Shown piece after piece: positions 34,433 to 43,586 of a stretch of DNA of 64,000 nucleotides (within the stretch, counting starts at the first letter, position 1; each line of letters opens with the position of its first letter). Origin of the DNA: an uncultured Eubacteriales bacterium (lineage in GTDB: Bacteria; Bacillota; Clostridia; Oscillospirales; Oscillospiraceae); assembly GCA_900543625.1 (NCBI GenBank), contig UQSF01000011.1, positions 15,145 through 79,144 on the forward strand, written 5' to 3'. The position numbers were made by a program, and so were the translations under genes. A model generated the notes under the pieces. The model was not told where the DNA came from and made no database searches. It saw nothing but the letters and a program-made list of their open reading frames with translations.

Positions 34433-34488
34433 TGTAAGCCAACTGTAAGCCAAAACGATGGCGGTGTGATGCCGTTTGCGGCTATACT
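34433..34488 (+). promoter_or_regulatory. Direct-repeat boxes and -10 upstream of the VanZ-family gene
   Basis: TGTAAGCCAA occurs twice with an 11-bp period (34433 and 34444). TATACT follows at 34483-34488 without a good -35. Tandem repeats with this spacing are typical for OmpR-family response regulators at activated promoters. Confidence 0.5.
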
Positions 34489-34535
34489 GATGTCAGAAAC
34501 CGGGGGCGGGAGCGCTCCCATGGGAGGCTGACACG

Positions 34536-35180
34536 ATGGCAGATTTTTTGAGCAGTATCCGGCTGGCGGCATACGCATTCCCGCTGCTGGCGGCGCTGGT
34601 CGCAGCGCCCTTTTTCTACCGGCAGATGCGTGCGCACTGCTTCAACTGGGTGCGCACCGTGTTCGGCGGCCTGTTTTTGTTTTATGTTCTGTGCGTGCTG
34701 GCGCTCGTGTTTTTCCCGCTGCCGGACGCTGCGCAGGCGGCGAAGCTCACGACCTATGACGCGCAGCTCGTGCCATTTCAGTTCGTGGCGGATTTTCTGC
34801 GCGAGACGCCGCTCGTGCGCTCCGATGCGCGCACATATCTGCCGGCGCTGCTCGACCGCACGGTGCAGCAGGTCGTGCTCAACATCCTCATGCTGATGCC
34901 GTTCGGGATGTACCTGCGCTATGTCTGCGGGATGGATCTCGGCCGCGTCGCGCTCGTGTCGCTGGCGTTTTCGGCGTTCATCGAGCTCGGGCAGCTCACG
35001 GGGCTGTTTTTCCTGTTTCGCGGCTCGTACCGCCTGTGCGATGTGGACGATCTGATGCTCAACACGCTCGGCGGTCTGCTCGGGGGTGAGCTGGTGCGCG
35101 CGCTCGAGGCGTATCTGCCGCCGCTGGACGCCTTCGACCGCTTTCCCGGCAGCGCCGGCGCACTGCCGCGGCTGGGGTAA
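34536..35180 (+). CDS. VanZ-family protein
   Basis: A 214-residue membrane protein with about five helices. The VanZ-like pattern is clear: VVLNILMLMPFGMYLRYV and, later, GSYRLCDVDDLMLNTLGGLL. VanZ of enterococci lowers susceptibility to teicoplanin; most chromosomal homologues are uncharacterised. GGGAGGCTG precedes ATG 34536. The direct repeats upstream suggest two-component control. Confidence 0.88.
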   Translation: MADFLSSIRLAAYAFPLLAALVAAPFFYRQMRAHCFNWVRTVFGGLFLFYVLCVLALVFFPLPDAAQAAKLTTYDAQLVPFQFVADFLRETPLVRSDARTYLPALLDRTVQQVVLNILMLMPFGMYLRYVCGMDLGRVALVSLAFSAFIELGQLTGLFFLFRGSYRLCDVDDLMLNTLGGLLGGELVRALEAYLPPLDAFDRFPGSAGALPRLG

Positions 35181-35184
35181 ATGA

Positions 35185-35385
35185 TCCAGAAATCTCGCAG
35201 CGGTTCTCGAATGGCGCGGCAAAAGAAAATCCAATCATTTTCTTCGGCGACATGTGCGGCGGAGAAAATACCTTTCGGCTCGCAAACGTGCGCATTGCGC
35301 GCTGACAGCGTGCAATGCGTGCGCTGCAGCGAGCTGCGCTTTTTCCCAACGAGAACCCAGCGCAGCGGTTCTCGTTGGAGAAAAA
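35185..35385 (+). repeat. Four-hairpin intergenic repeat element, copy 3
   Basis: Hairpin 2 is ATTTTCTTCG/CGGAGAAAAT (35237-35269) with the conserved loop. Hairpin 3 is CGCATTGC/GCAATGCG and hairpin 4 is CCAACGAGAACC/GGTTCTCGTTGG, both with sequences unlike those of copies 1 and 2 but the same position. Hairpin 1 is degenerate. The element starts 4 bases after the VanZ stop, and only its right side carries a terminator. Confidence 0.8.
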
Positions 35386-35418
35386 AACGGCATGGCGTCG
35401 GCCATGCCGTTTTTCGTC
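35386..35418. terminator. Terminator shared by repeat copy 3 and the DUF378 gene
   Basis: AAAAACGGCATGG/CCATGCCGTTTTT with A and T tails on both sides, so it works in both directions. Confidence 0.85.
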
Positions 35419-35638
35419 ACACGTCCTCCGTGCCGTCGAGCTCGTCGCGGCCGCGAAAGAGCAGGGAAATGCACCAGACCGCGGCCAGACCGACGAGTGT
35501 GTAGATCACGCGCGCAGCCACGGCGGTCTGCCCGCCGCAGATCCACGCCACGAGATCAAACCGGAACAGGCCGATGCTGCCCCAGTTGAGCCCGCCGACG
35601 ATCGTGAGGATCAGCGCGATGCGGTCGATCACCTGCAT
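35417..35638 (-). CDS. DUF378 family protein
   Basis: A 73-residue membrane protein with two helices. The N-terminal IDRIALILTIVGGLNWGSIGL is the DUF378 hallmark. ATG 35638 follows AAGGAGATGGAAGCAT; longer forms lack a site. Function unknown. Confidence 0.88.
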   Translation of the reverse strand: MQVIDRIALILTIVGGLNWGSIGLFRFDLVAWICGGQTAVAARVIYTLVGLAAVWCISLLFRGRDELDGTEDV

Positions 35639-35742
35639 ATGCTTCCATCTCCTTTTCCGTGTACTCCCGGACAGTATGCCCTGGCGCGGGAAAAAAGATT
35701 CCGCCGCCGACAAAACAGGTGCCCGACCGACACCGTTCGCTC

Positions 35743-35880
35743 TTTACATTTTCCGCGCCCGGCGCTACAATAACAATACAGCTTATCCAATTGACTTCCG
35801 CACCTTGGAAGCCACGGCTCATATCTTTATCCCATGACCCTGTTTTGGGCGGATCGATCCCGATCCGCCCCCCTTTTTTT
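35743..35880 (+). ncRNA. Candidate small RNA or attenuated leader upstream of parB
   Basis: A promoter (TTTACA 35743-35748, 17-bp spacer, TACAAT 35766-35771) is followed after about 75 bases by a perfect 10-bp terminator stem (GGGCGGATCG, 35847-35856, with CGATCCGCCC, 35861-35870) and seven T residues. No ORF with a ribosome-binding site lies between. The transcript of about 100 nt is either a small RNA or a leader that terminates before parB. Confidence 0.4.
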
Positions 35881-35963
35881 CGGCGCGCGCCCGAATTCGC
35901 CGTGTTTTGCGCAATATATGGTCTATTTTTATGTTGCAAAACACAAGATATGGAGGGTTTGCT

Positions 35964-36818
35964 ATGCAGTTTTCCAACCATTCCGGCCGCGCGCAGCGCG
36001 GCGGCATCGTGTATCTGGCGGTGGACGCGATCGCGCCGAGCGCGGTCCAGCCGCGGCAGAACTTTCCCCCGGCGCAGCTCGAGGAGCTCTCGCGCAGCAT
36101 CGCCGAGTACGGCGTGCTCAGTCCGCTGACCGTGCGCCCGCGTCCGGACGGGTATGAGCTCGTGGCCGGCGAGCGCCGCCTGCGTGCCGCGCGCATGGCG
36201 GGGCTCAGTGAGGTGCCGTGCATCGTCATGGAGCTCGATCTGGAGGAGGCGAGCTTCATCGCGCTGGTGGAAAATCTCCAGCGCAACGACCTTGATTTCC
36301 TTGAGGAATCGCGCGGCATCGCGCAGCTCATCCGGCTCTTCGGTCTCAGTCAGGAGGAGTGCGCGCGGCGGCTGGGCAAGTCGCAGTCGGCCGTGGCGAA
36401 CAAGCTCCGCCTGCTGCGTCTGCCGGAGGATGTGCTCAACGCCATGCGCAACGCCGGGCTCACCGAGCGGCACGGGCGCGCGCTGCTGCGGCTCGAGACA
36501 CCGGACGAGCAGCGCGCGGCGCTGGCCTATATCCTCAGCCGCGACCTGAACGTCGCCGCGACGGACGCCTACATCGACCGCCTGCTCGAGGCCAAAGCCG
36601 CGCCCGAGAGCGAGCGGCAGAAGACCTTCATCCTCAAGGACGTGCGCGTGTTTCTCAACACGATCGCCCACAGTCTCGACCTCATGAAGCAGGGCGGCAT
36701 CGACGCCGGTATGCAGCGGCAGGAGACGGACGATGCGCTCATTCTCACCATCAACATCCCCAAGGCACGGCGGCGCGAGCCGGACGCGCAGCGGGGCGAA
36801 CCCGTGCCGGTCGGATAA
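35964..36818 (+). CDS. ParB/Spo0J/Noc-family DNA-binding protein
   Basis: A 284-residue protein with the N-terminal ParB nuclease-like CTPase domain (LSPLTVRPRPDGYELVAGER, then RRLRAARMAG and FIALVENLQRNDL) and a central helix-turn-helix (ECARRLGKSQSAVANKLRLL). No parA lies next to it, so it may be Noc, the nucleoid-occlusion paralogue of Spo0J, rather than the partition protein. GGAGGG precedes ATG 35964. Confidence 0.85.
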   Translation: MQFSNHSGRAQRGGIVYLAVDAIAPSAVQPRQNFPPAQLEELSRSIAEYGVLSPLTVRPRPDGYELVAGERRLRAARMAGLSEVPCIVMELDLEEASFIALVENLQRNDLDFLEESRGIAQLIRLFGLSQEECARRLGKSQSAVANKLRLLRLPEDVLNAMRNAGLTERHGRALLRLETPDEQRAALAYILSRDLNVAATDAYIDRLLEAKAAPESERQKTFILKDVRVFLNTIAHSLDLMKQGGIDAGMQRQETDDALILTINIPKARRREPDAQRGEPVPVG

Positions 36819-36835
36819 AAAAATCGCGCGCGGGC

Positions 36836-36864
36836 TTGACAGCGGCGCGGCGGCTTCCTATACT
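36836..36864 (+). promoter_or_regulatory. Promoter of the flavodoxin-domain gene
   Basis: TTGACA (36836-36841), a 17-bp spacer and TATACT (36859-36864). Confidence 0.85.
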
Positions 36865-36920
36865 CTTATATACATATATGTGGAAAGGCCGCCCGTGAGG
36901 GCGGAAAAGGAGGTCACTGC

Positions 36921-37406
36921 ATGAAAACGCTGATCCTGTTCGCCTCGCGTTACGGCGCGACGGAGGAGATCGCCTATATGCTCAAGAGCGCCGTCGGCGG
37001 CGATGTGACGGTGTGCAATGTCCGCGACCGCGGCGTCTCGCTCGAAGGCTATGACACGGTCATCATCGGCAGCTGCGTGTATATGTTCAAGCTCGACAAG
37101 CACATCAAGCGCTTTTTGCGCCGCAACGAGAAGGTGCTGCTGCAAAAGAAGCTCGGCCTGTACCTGTGCTGCTATACCACGCCCGGTACGGAGGGGTATC
37201 TCGAGCACTTCTTCTCGCCCGCGCTGCTGGAGCACGCGGCGGCGAAGGATATCCTCGGCGGCAAGATGCAGTACGCGAAGATGAGCTATGTCTACAAGCA
37301 GCTCTTCGGCGCACTGATGACATCGCCCCAGTACCGCGCGCAGTATTCCGAGCCCGATTTCGACATCGCGCGCATCGACGCGTTCGCCGCCGCCATGCGC
37401 GGCTGA
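36921..37406 (+). CDS. Flavodoxin-domain protein
   Basis: A 161-residue protein with a flavodoxin fold: FASRYGATEEIAYML is the FMN phosphate loop and VIIGSCVYMFKLDKHIKRFL the second strand-loop. It resembles the Flavodoxin_5 / HemG-like group. The redox partner is unknown. AAGGAGG precedes ATG 36921. Confidence 0.85.
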   Translation: MKTLILFASRYGATEEIAYMLKSAVGGDVTVCNVRDRGVSLEGYDTVIIGSCVYMFKLDKHIKRFLRRNEKVLLQKKLGLYLCCYTTPGTEGYLEHFFSPALLEHAAAKDILGGKMQYAKMSYVYKQLFGALMTSPQYRAQYSEPDFDIARIDAFAAAMRG

Positions 37407-37440
37407 GCGGCGCGGCAAACGGAAAGCGCCTTTTCGGCAG

Positions 37441-37480
37441 CAAAAAAATCACCCGCATCCGACCGGATGCGGGTGATTTT
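37441..37480. terminator. Terminator between the flavodoxin gene and carB
   Basis: A 14-bp stem (AATCACCCGCATCC/GGATGCGGGTGATT) with A and T tails; it serves both converging transcripts. Confidence 0.9.
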
Positions 37481-37491
37481 CGTTTTGCGGC

Positions 37492-40400
37492 TCAGTATGT
37501 GGTCACGCCGGTGAAGGCGAGCTCGGCGTTGCCGGTCAGACGCACGCCGTCGTCATCGTAGGTGACGAGCAGGTCGCCGCCGGTGACCTTGACCGTGATG
37601 GTCTCGCCCTTCGGACACAGGCCGTTTTCCACGGCGGCCACCACGGCCGCGCACGCGCCCGTGCCGCAGGCGCGGGTCTCGCCGTTGCCGCGCTCCCAGA
37701 CGCGCATTTTGATCGTCGTGCGGTTGACGACGCGGATGAACTCCGTGTTCGTGCGCGCGGGGAAGAGGTCCGCGTGCTCAAACTGCGGGCCGAGGTGCGC
37801 GACGTCCACCTCGTCCACGCGGTCGACAAAGACGACGCAGTGGGGATTCCCCATCGACAGACACGTGATGCGGTACTCTCCGCCCGCAATGGTCACGGGC
37901 CGGTCGATCACGCGTTCGCCCTCGAGCGCCACGGGCACGGCCTCGGGTGCGAAGGCGGGCTTGCCCATCTCGACCGTCACAAGGCCGACCGTGCCGAAGC
38001 GCGTGTAGAGGTGCAGCCGGTGCACCCGGCCGCCGGCCTCAATGGTGAGATCGGCGCGCGGCACGATGCCGTTGTCGTACAGGTACTTGCCCACGCAGCG
38101 GATGGCGTTGCCGCCGATGCCGCCGGGGCTGCCGTCGCGGTTGAACACGCGCATTTTCGCGTCGGCCACGGCGCTGCGCTCGATGAGCACGATGCCGTAA
38201 CCGCCGATGCCGCGGTGACGCGAGCACAGCGGGATGCACAGCGACTCGGGGCAGGTGATGTGTCCGTCAAAATTCTCGACGTAGATGTAGTCATCGCCGG
38301 TGGCCTGCATTTTCGAAAACTTCAGGCGCTGGCGCTTGGTGCGCATGTGGTTGATGTCCACAAGCTCGGTGTTGTGCTCGTTGTAGCGGCTGGCGATGAT
38401 GTCCGCGAGGGCGTTGGCCGTGTCGAGCGAGGTGAAGCATGGGATGCCGAGCTGCAGCGCGCGGCGGTGCAGGGCAATGTAATCGTCCGTGGTCGCGTCC
38501 TTGAGCGCGCCGGTGTAGACGATGTAGTCGATGCAGCCGCTCTCGAGCAGGGCGAAGGCGTGGTCGCTCTCGCGGATGCCGTCGACGGTCACGACGTCGA
38601 TGCCGAGGCGCGCAATGGCGGCGGCGGTCTCTGCGGTCGCGTAGAGCGCGAAGTGCAGGTCGTCGAGCTTCTTGGCCAGCGACACGATCTCGCCGAGGTC
38701 ATGCGTGTCCACGCTCACGAGCACGCCGTGGCGGCCGTCCGGGTGCCGGCCGACGACCATGCCGGCCGAGGTCAGCCCCTTGAACAGCGCCTCCTGCATT
38801 GTTTTTCCGAGGCCGAGCACTTCGCCCGTGGACTTCATCTCCGGGCCGAGGTAGGCGTTGACGTCGCCGAGCTTTTCAAACGAGAACACCGGCACCTTGA
38901 CCGCGTAATACGGCGGGATGGGGTGCAGCCCCGTGCCGTAGCCGAGGCCTTTGAGCGGTGTGCCGAGCATGACGCGCGCCGCCACGTCCACCATCGGCAC
39001 GCCCGTGACCTTGCTGATGTACGGCACGGTGCGCGAGGCACGGGGGTTGACCTCGATGACGTAGAGCTCGTTTTCCCAGATGAGGTACTGGATGTTCACC
39101 AGCCCCTTCGTGCCGAGCGCGAGGGCGAGCTTGCGCGAGCTGTCAACGATCTTGTCCGTCATGATGTCGTTGAGGTTGTACGGCGGGTAGACGGCGATGG
39201 AGTCACCGCTGTGCACGCCGGCGCGCTCGATGTGCTCCATGATGCCGGGGATGAGCACGTCCGTGCCGTCGGAGATGACGTCCACCTCCAGCTCCGTGCC
39301 CATCATGTACTTGTCCACGAGCACGGGATTGTCGATGCCCTGCGCGAGGATGCGCTGCATATACGTTGTGACCTCGTCATCGTCGTGGACGATCTTCATG
39401 TTCTGTCCGCCGATGACGTACGACGGGCGCAGCAGCACGGGGTAGCCGAGCGTCTGCGCGGCGTGCAGGGCCTCGGGCAGCGTCTGCACACCCATGCCCT
39501 TCGGGCGCGAGATGTGAAACTGCTCGAGCAGGGCATCAAACCGCTCGCGGTCCTCGGCGATGTCAATGCCCTCGGCCGAGGTGCCGAGGATGCGGATGCC
39601 GTGGCGGTCGAGCGTCTGCGTGAGCGCGATGGCGGTCTGCCCGCCGAAGGCGACCACGACGCCGGCGGGCTGCTCGACGTCGATGATCTGCAGCACGTCC
39701 TCGGCCGTGAGCGGCTCGAAATACAGGCGGTCGGCGGTGTCGTAGTCCGTGGAGACGGTCTCGGGGTTGTTGTTGACGATGACAACGTCATAGCCCATGG
39801 ACTTGAGCGTCCACACGCAGTGGACGGACGAATAGTCAAACTCGATGCCCTGCCCGATGCGGATCGGACCCGAGCCGAGCACCATGACGACGGGCTTGCC
39901 GCTGCGCGGGAAGCTGCGCGCCTCGCAGCGCGCGTCGGCGCTGGCGTAGAAATACGGGGTCTGCGCGTCAAACTCGGCGGCGCAGGTGTCGACCATTTTG
40001 TAGCCTGCGCGGAAGGCGGGCAGCGTCTCGCTGCCGGACAGGCGGCGCAGCGCCGCGTCCGGATAGCCGAGATACTTGCCGCGCCGGTAGCTTTCCGGCG
40101 TCAGGCCGCCCTGAATGCTCGCCTCGTAGTCCACAAGGTTTTGCAGCCGGGCCAGAAACCAGCGGTCGATGCGGGTGATGTCGTGGATCTCGTCGATGGA
40201 CACGCCGCTGCACAGCGCCTCAAAGACGGTGAACAGACGGTGATCGTCGCAGTCGGCGAGCCGGTCGCGCACCGGGCGGTCGGACAGCGGGGCGGCGTGC
40301 AGCGTGTCGAGGTGGATCTCGGCGCCGCGCACGGCCTTGAGCAGCGCGCTCTCAAAGTTCGTGCCGATGGCCATGACCTCGCCCGTGGCCTTCATCTGTG

Positions 40401-41520
40401 TACCGAGGCGGCGGGACGCGCCGACGAACTTGTCGAACGGCCACTTGGGGAATTTCACGACGACGTAGTCGAGCGCAGGCTCAAAGCAGGCGCAGGTCTT
40501 GCCGGTGATGTCATTCTGGATCTCATCGAGCGTATAGCCGAGGGCAATTTTCGTCGTGATCTTCGCGATCGGGTAGCCGGTCGCCTTCGACGCGAGCGCC
40601 GACGAGCGCGACACGCGGGGGTTGACCTCGATGACGGCGTAGTCAAAGCTGTCGGGATCGAGCGCGAACTGGCAGTTGCAGCCGCCGACGATGTCGAGTG
40701 CGGAGATGATGTTCAGCGCTGCGCTGCGCAGCATCTGAAACTCCTTGTCCGAGAGCGTCAGCGCCGGGGCGACGACGATGCTGTCGCCGGTGTGCACGCC
40801 GACGGGGTCGAAGTTTTCCATGCTGCACACGGCGATGACGTTGCCGGCGCCGTCGCGCATGGTCTCAAACTCGATCTCCTTCCAGCCGTAGATATAGCGC
40901 TCGACGAGGATCTGCGTGATCGGGGACGCATCGAGCCCCGTCTGTGCGACGAGCGTGAGCTCCTCTGCGCTGTAGGCCACGCCGCCGCCCGCACCGCCGA
41001 GCGTGAACGCCGGGCGGATGATGACGGGGTAGCCGATGCTGTCCGCCACCTCCAGCGCCTCGGCCACGGAGTTTGCAATGCCGGAGGGGATGGTCGGCTC
41101 GCCGATGGCGGCCATGGTCTCCTTAAAGAGCTCGCGGTCCTCGGCTTTGTCGATGGCGGCGGCGTTCGTGCCGATGAGGCGGACGTTGTGCTGCTGCAGA
41201 AAGCCCTCCTTGTCGAGCTCCATCGCGAGCGTCAGGCCCGTCTGGCCGCCGAGACCGGCGAGGAGACTGTCGGGCTGCTCCTTTTCGATGATGCGCTTGA
41301 CGGAGGTCAGCGTGAGCGGCTCGAGATAGATCTCGTCCGCGAGGGCCTTGTCGGTCATGATCGTCGCGGGGTTGGAGTTGACGAGCACGACGTTCACGCC
41401 CGCGTCGTGCAGCACGCGGCACGCCTGCGCGCCGGCATAGTCGAATTCCGCTGCCTGCCCGATCACGATCGGGCCGGAGCCGATGACCAGGACTTTGCGG
41501 ATGCTGGTATCAATCGGCAT
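37492..41520 (-). CDS. carB: Carbamoyl-phosphate synthase large subunit fused to a diaminopimelate epimerase-like domain
   Basis: A 1342-residue fusion. Residues 1 to about 1060 are a full CarB: two ATP-grasp halves (GSGPIVIGQAAEFDYAGAQA and GSGPIRIGQGIEFDYSSVHC) and the C-terminal MGS-like allosteric domain ending NTELVDINHMR. From about 1066 (LKFSKMQATGDDYIYVENFD) a complete DapF-like domain follows. The second catalytic Cys is present (Cys1285 in RACGTGACA), but the first is Gly1136 in GGIGGNAIRC, where DapF has CGN. No stop or ribosome-binding site separates the parts. ATG 41520 follows GGGAGGTG and overlaps carA. Epimerase activity is doubtful. Confidence 0.93.
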   Translation of the reverse strand: MPIDTSIRKVLVIGSGPIVIGQAAEFDYAGAQACRVLHDAGVNVVLVNSNPATIMTDKALADEIYLEPLTLTSVKRIIEKEQPDSLLAGLGGQTGLTLAMELDKEGFLQQHNVRLIGTNAAAIDKAEDRELFKETMAAIGEPTIPSGIANSVAEALEVADSIGYPVIIRPAFTLGGAGGGVAYSAEELTLVAQTGLDASPITQILVERYIYGWKEIEFETMRDGAGNVIAVCSMENFDPVGVHTGDSIVVAPALTLSDKEFQMLRSAALNIISALDIVGGCNCQFALDPDSFDYAVIEVNPRVSRSSALASKATGYPIAKITTKIALGYTLDEIQNDITGKTCACFEPALDYVVVKFPKWPFDKFVGASRRLGTQMKATGEVMAIGTNFESALLKAVRGAEIHLDTLHAAPLSDRPVRDRLADCDDHRLFTVFEALCSGVSIDEIHDITRIDRWFLARLQNLVDYEASIQGGLTPESYRRGKYLGYPDAALRRLSGSETLPAFRAGYKMVDTCAAEFDAQTPYFYASADARCEARSFPRSGKPVVMVLGSGPIRIGQGIEFDYSSVHCVWTLKSMGYDVVIVNNNPETVSTDYDTADRLYFEPLTAEDVLQIIDVEQPAGVVVAFGGQTAIALTQTLDRHGIRILGTSAEGIDIAEDRERFDALLEQFHISRPKGMGVQTLPEALHAAQTLGYPVLLRPSYVIGGQNMKIVHDDDEVTTYMQRILAQGIDNPVLVDKYMMGTELEVDVISDGTDVLIPGIMEHIERAGVHSGDSIAVYPPYNLNDIMTDKIVDSSRKLALALGTKGLVNIQYLIWENELYVIEVNPRASRTVPYISKVTGVPMVDVAARVMLGTPLKGLGYGTGLHPIPPYYAVKVPVFSFEKLGDVNAYLGPEMKSTGEVLGLGKTMQEALFKGLTSAGMVVGRHPDGRHGVLVSVDTHDLGEIVSLAKKLDDLHFALYATAETAAAIARLGIDVVTVDGIRESDHAFALLESGCIDYIVYTGALKDATTDDYIALHRRALQLGIPCFTSLDTANALADIIASRYNEHNTELVDINHMRTKRQRLKFSKMQATGDDYIYVENFDGHITCPESLCIPLCSRHRGIGGYGIVLIERSAVADAKMRVFNRDGSPGGIGGNAIRCVGKYLYDNGIVPRADLTIEAGGRVHRLHLYTRFGTVGLVTVEMGKPAFAPEAVPVALEGERVIDRPVTIAGGEYRITCLSMGNPHCVVFVDRVDEVDVAHLGPQFEHADLFPARTNTEFIRVVNRTTIKMRVWERGNGETRACGTGACAAVVAAVENGLCPKGETITVKVTGGDLLVTYDDDGVRLTGNAELAFTGVTTY

Positions 41521-42577
41521 GGTGCGCACCTCCCATCAGGTCACAGAATCGGTCGAAGAGAAAGGCCGTGTCGTGCGGGCCCGAGCACGCCTCGGGGTGA
41601 AACTGCACGGAAAAGGCCTGCAGGTCGGGGTAGTCGATACCCTCGCACGTGCCGTCGTTGGCGTTGACGTAGCGGATGACGCCGGTCTTGACGCTCTCGG
41701 GCACGACGGCGTAGCCATGGTTCTGGCTGGTGAGGAACGTGCGCGTGCCGCACACGTCGCGCGCCGGCTGATTCACGCCGCGGTGGCCGTATTTGAGCTT
41801 CACGGTGCTGCCGCCCTGCGCCAGCGCCATGAGCTGGTGGCCGAGGCAGATGCCGAACATCGGGATGCGGCCGAAGAGCTTGGCGATCTGCGCGATCTGG
41901 TCGACATTGTCCGTCGGGTCGCCGGGGCCGTTGGAGAGCATGACGCCGTCATATCCGGCGGCGAGGATGTCCTCCGCCTTCGCCGTGCAGGGCAGCACCG
42001 TCACGGCGCAGCCGCGCTTACAGAGCTCGCGTGCGATGTTGCGCTTGGCGCCGTAGTCGATGAGCGCCACGCGGTGCAGCACGCCGCCCTCCGGCCGGAG
42101 GGTGTAGGGTTCCGGCGTTGTCACCTGCGGCACGGGGTCCGTGATGCGGTAGGCGCGCAGCGGCGCGAGATCCTCCGGCACGGCGTCGCAGATGGCGGCG
42201 TTCATGGTGCCGGTCTCGCGCAGGATGCGCGTGACGGCGCGGGTATCGATGCCGGTAATGCCGGGGATGTTGTTTTCTTTCAGGAACGCGTCGAGCGTCT
42301 GCGCGCAGCGGAAGTTCGAGGGCGTGGGGCACGCTTCACGCACGACATAGCCGCGCACGCAGCACTTGCCCTCAAAATCGGCCGGGATGATGCCGTAGTT
42401 GCCGATGAGCGGGAAGGTCTGCAGCACGATCTGGCCGCAGTAGCTCGGGTCCGTGAGCGTCTCAATGTAGCCGTTCATGCCGGTGGTGAACACCAGCTCG
42501 CCGAACGTGTCGCATGGCGCGCCGAGGGCGAGGCCTGCAAAGACCTCGCCGTTTTCGAGTACGAGATAGCGCTTCAT
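41510..42577 (-). CDS. carA: Carbamoyl-phosphate synthase small subunit
   Basis: A 355-residue glutaminase subunit. The class I amidotransferase triad is present: Cys in FGICLGHQLMALA and His-Glu in FHPEA. It channels ammonia to CarB. It overlaps argF by 4 bases at its start and carB by 11 bases at its end, so the genes are translationally coupled. Confidence 0.95.
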   Translation of the reverse strand: MKRYLVLENGEVFAGLALGAPCDTFGELVFTTGMNGYIETLTDPSYCGQIVLQTFPLIGNYGIIPADFEGKCCVRGYVVREACPTPSNFRCAQTLDAFLKENNIPGITGIDTRAVTRILRETGTMNAAICDAVPEDLAPLRAYRITDPVPQVTTPEPYTLRPEGGVLHRVALIDYGAKRNIARELCKRGCAVTVLPCTAKAEDILAAGYDGVMLSNGPGDPTDNVDQIAQIAKLFGRIPMFGICLGHQLMALAQGGSTVKLKYGHRGVNQPARDVCGTRTFLTSQNHGYAVVPESVKTGVIRYVNANDGTCEGIDYPDLQAFSVQFHPEACSGPHDTAFLFDRFCDLMGGAHHAD

Positions 42578-43572
42578 AGCTCGATCTCCGCAAGCGTCGC
42601 CGCCATGACCGCCTTGATGGTGTGCATGCGGTTTTCGGCCTCCTGAAACACGACCGACTGCGCGCTTTCAAACACGTCGTCCGTGACCTCCATGGCCTCG
42701 CGGCCGAAGCGCGTGCACATCTCGCTGCCGACGGCGGTCTTTTTGTCGTGATACGCCGGCAGGCAGTGCATGAAGATGGCGTTGGGGTCGGCCTTGGCCA
42801 TGAGCGCCGCGTTGACCTGATACGGCGCCAGCGCCGCGATGCGCTCGGCCCAGACGGACTCCGGTTCGCCCATGGAGACCCAGATGTCGGTGTAGACCAC
42901 GTTCGCGCCCTGCACGGCCGCGGCGGGGTCGGAGATGAAGTCGAGCACCGCGCCCGTCTGCGCCGCGATGGCCTGACACTCCGCGACGAGCTGCGCATCG
43001 GGGAAGTAGCCCTCCGGCGCGCAGGCCGTGAAGTGCATGCCCATCTTCGCGCAGCCGACCATGAGGGAGTTGCCCATGTTGAAGCGCGCGTCGCCCATGT
43101 AGACGAGGTGGATGCCGTCGAGCGAGCCGAAATGCTCCTGGATGGTCAGGAAGTCCGCGAGGATCTGCGTCGGGTGAAACTCGTCCGTCAGGCCGTTCCA
43201 GACCGGGACGGAGGCGTACTGCGCCAGCTCCTCGACGATGCTCTGGCCGTAGCCGCGGTATTCGATGCCGTCGAACATGCCCGAGAGCACGCGCGCGGTG
43301 TCGGCGATGCTCTCTTTCTTTCCGATCTGCGAACCGGTGGAGTCGAGATACGTGCTGCCCATGCCCAGATCGTGCGCCGCGACCTCGAAGCTGCTGCGCG
43401 TGCGCGTGCTCGTCTTTTCAAAGATGAGCGCGACGTTTTTGCCCTCGCACAGGCGGTGCGGGATGCCGGCCTTTTTTTCGGCCTTGAGCTTGGCTGCGAG
43501 CTGCAGCAGGTAGTCGATCTGCTCGGGGCTGTAGTCGAGCAGCTTGAGAAAATCGTTGCCCTTGAGATTCAT
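42574..43572 (-). CDS. argF: Ornithine carbamoyltransferase
   Basis: A 332-residue enzyme making citrulline from ornithine and carbamoyl phosphate. The carbamoyl-phosphate loop STRTRSSFE, the HPTQ motif and the ornithine loop HCLPAYHD are intact. ATG 43572 follows AAGGAGGAACACCGAC. The frame runs on upstream into argD, but that is a shadow. Confidence 0.95.
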   Translation of the reverse strand: MNLKGNDFLKLLDYSPEQIDYLLQLAAKLKAEKKAGIPHRLCEGKNVALIFEKTSTRTRSSFEVAAHDLGMGSTYLDSTGSQIGKKESIADTARVLSGMFDGIEYRGYGQSIVEELAQYASVPVWNGLTDEFHPTQILADFLTIQEHFGSLDGIHLVYMGDARFNMGNSLMVGCAKMGMHFTACAPEGYFPDAQLVAECQAIAAQTGAVLDFISDPAAAVQGANVVYTDIWVSMGEPESVWAERIAALAPYQVNAALMAKADPNAIFMHCLPAYHDKKTAVGSEMCTRFGREAMEVTDDVFESAQSVVFQEAENRMHTIKAVMAATLAEIEL

Positions 43573-43586
43573 GTCGGTGTTCCTCC

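Noticed and set aside
37492..38346. Separate dapF gene starting at the in-frame ATG 38346
   Set aside because: No ribosome-binding site lies before it and no stop separates it from carB, so a fusion is the better reading.
37774..41667. A 1297-codon open frame opposite carB
   Set aside because: Shadow frame; the minus strand encodes an unmistakable CarB.
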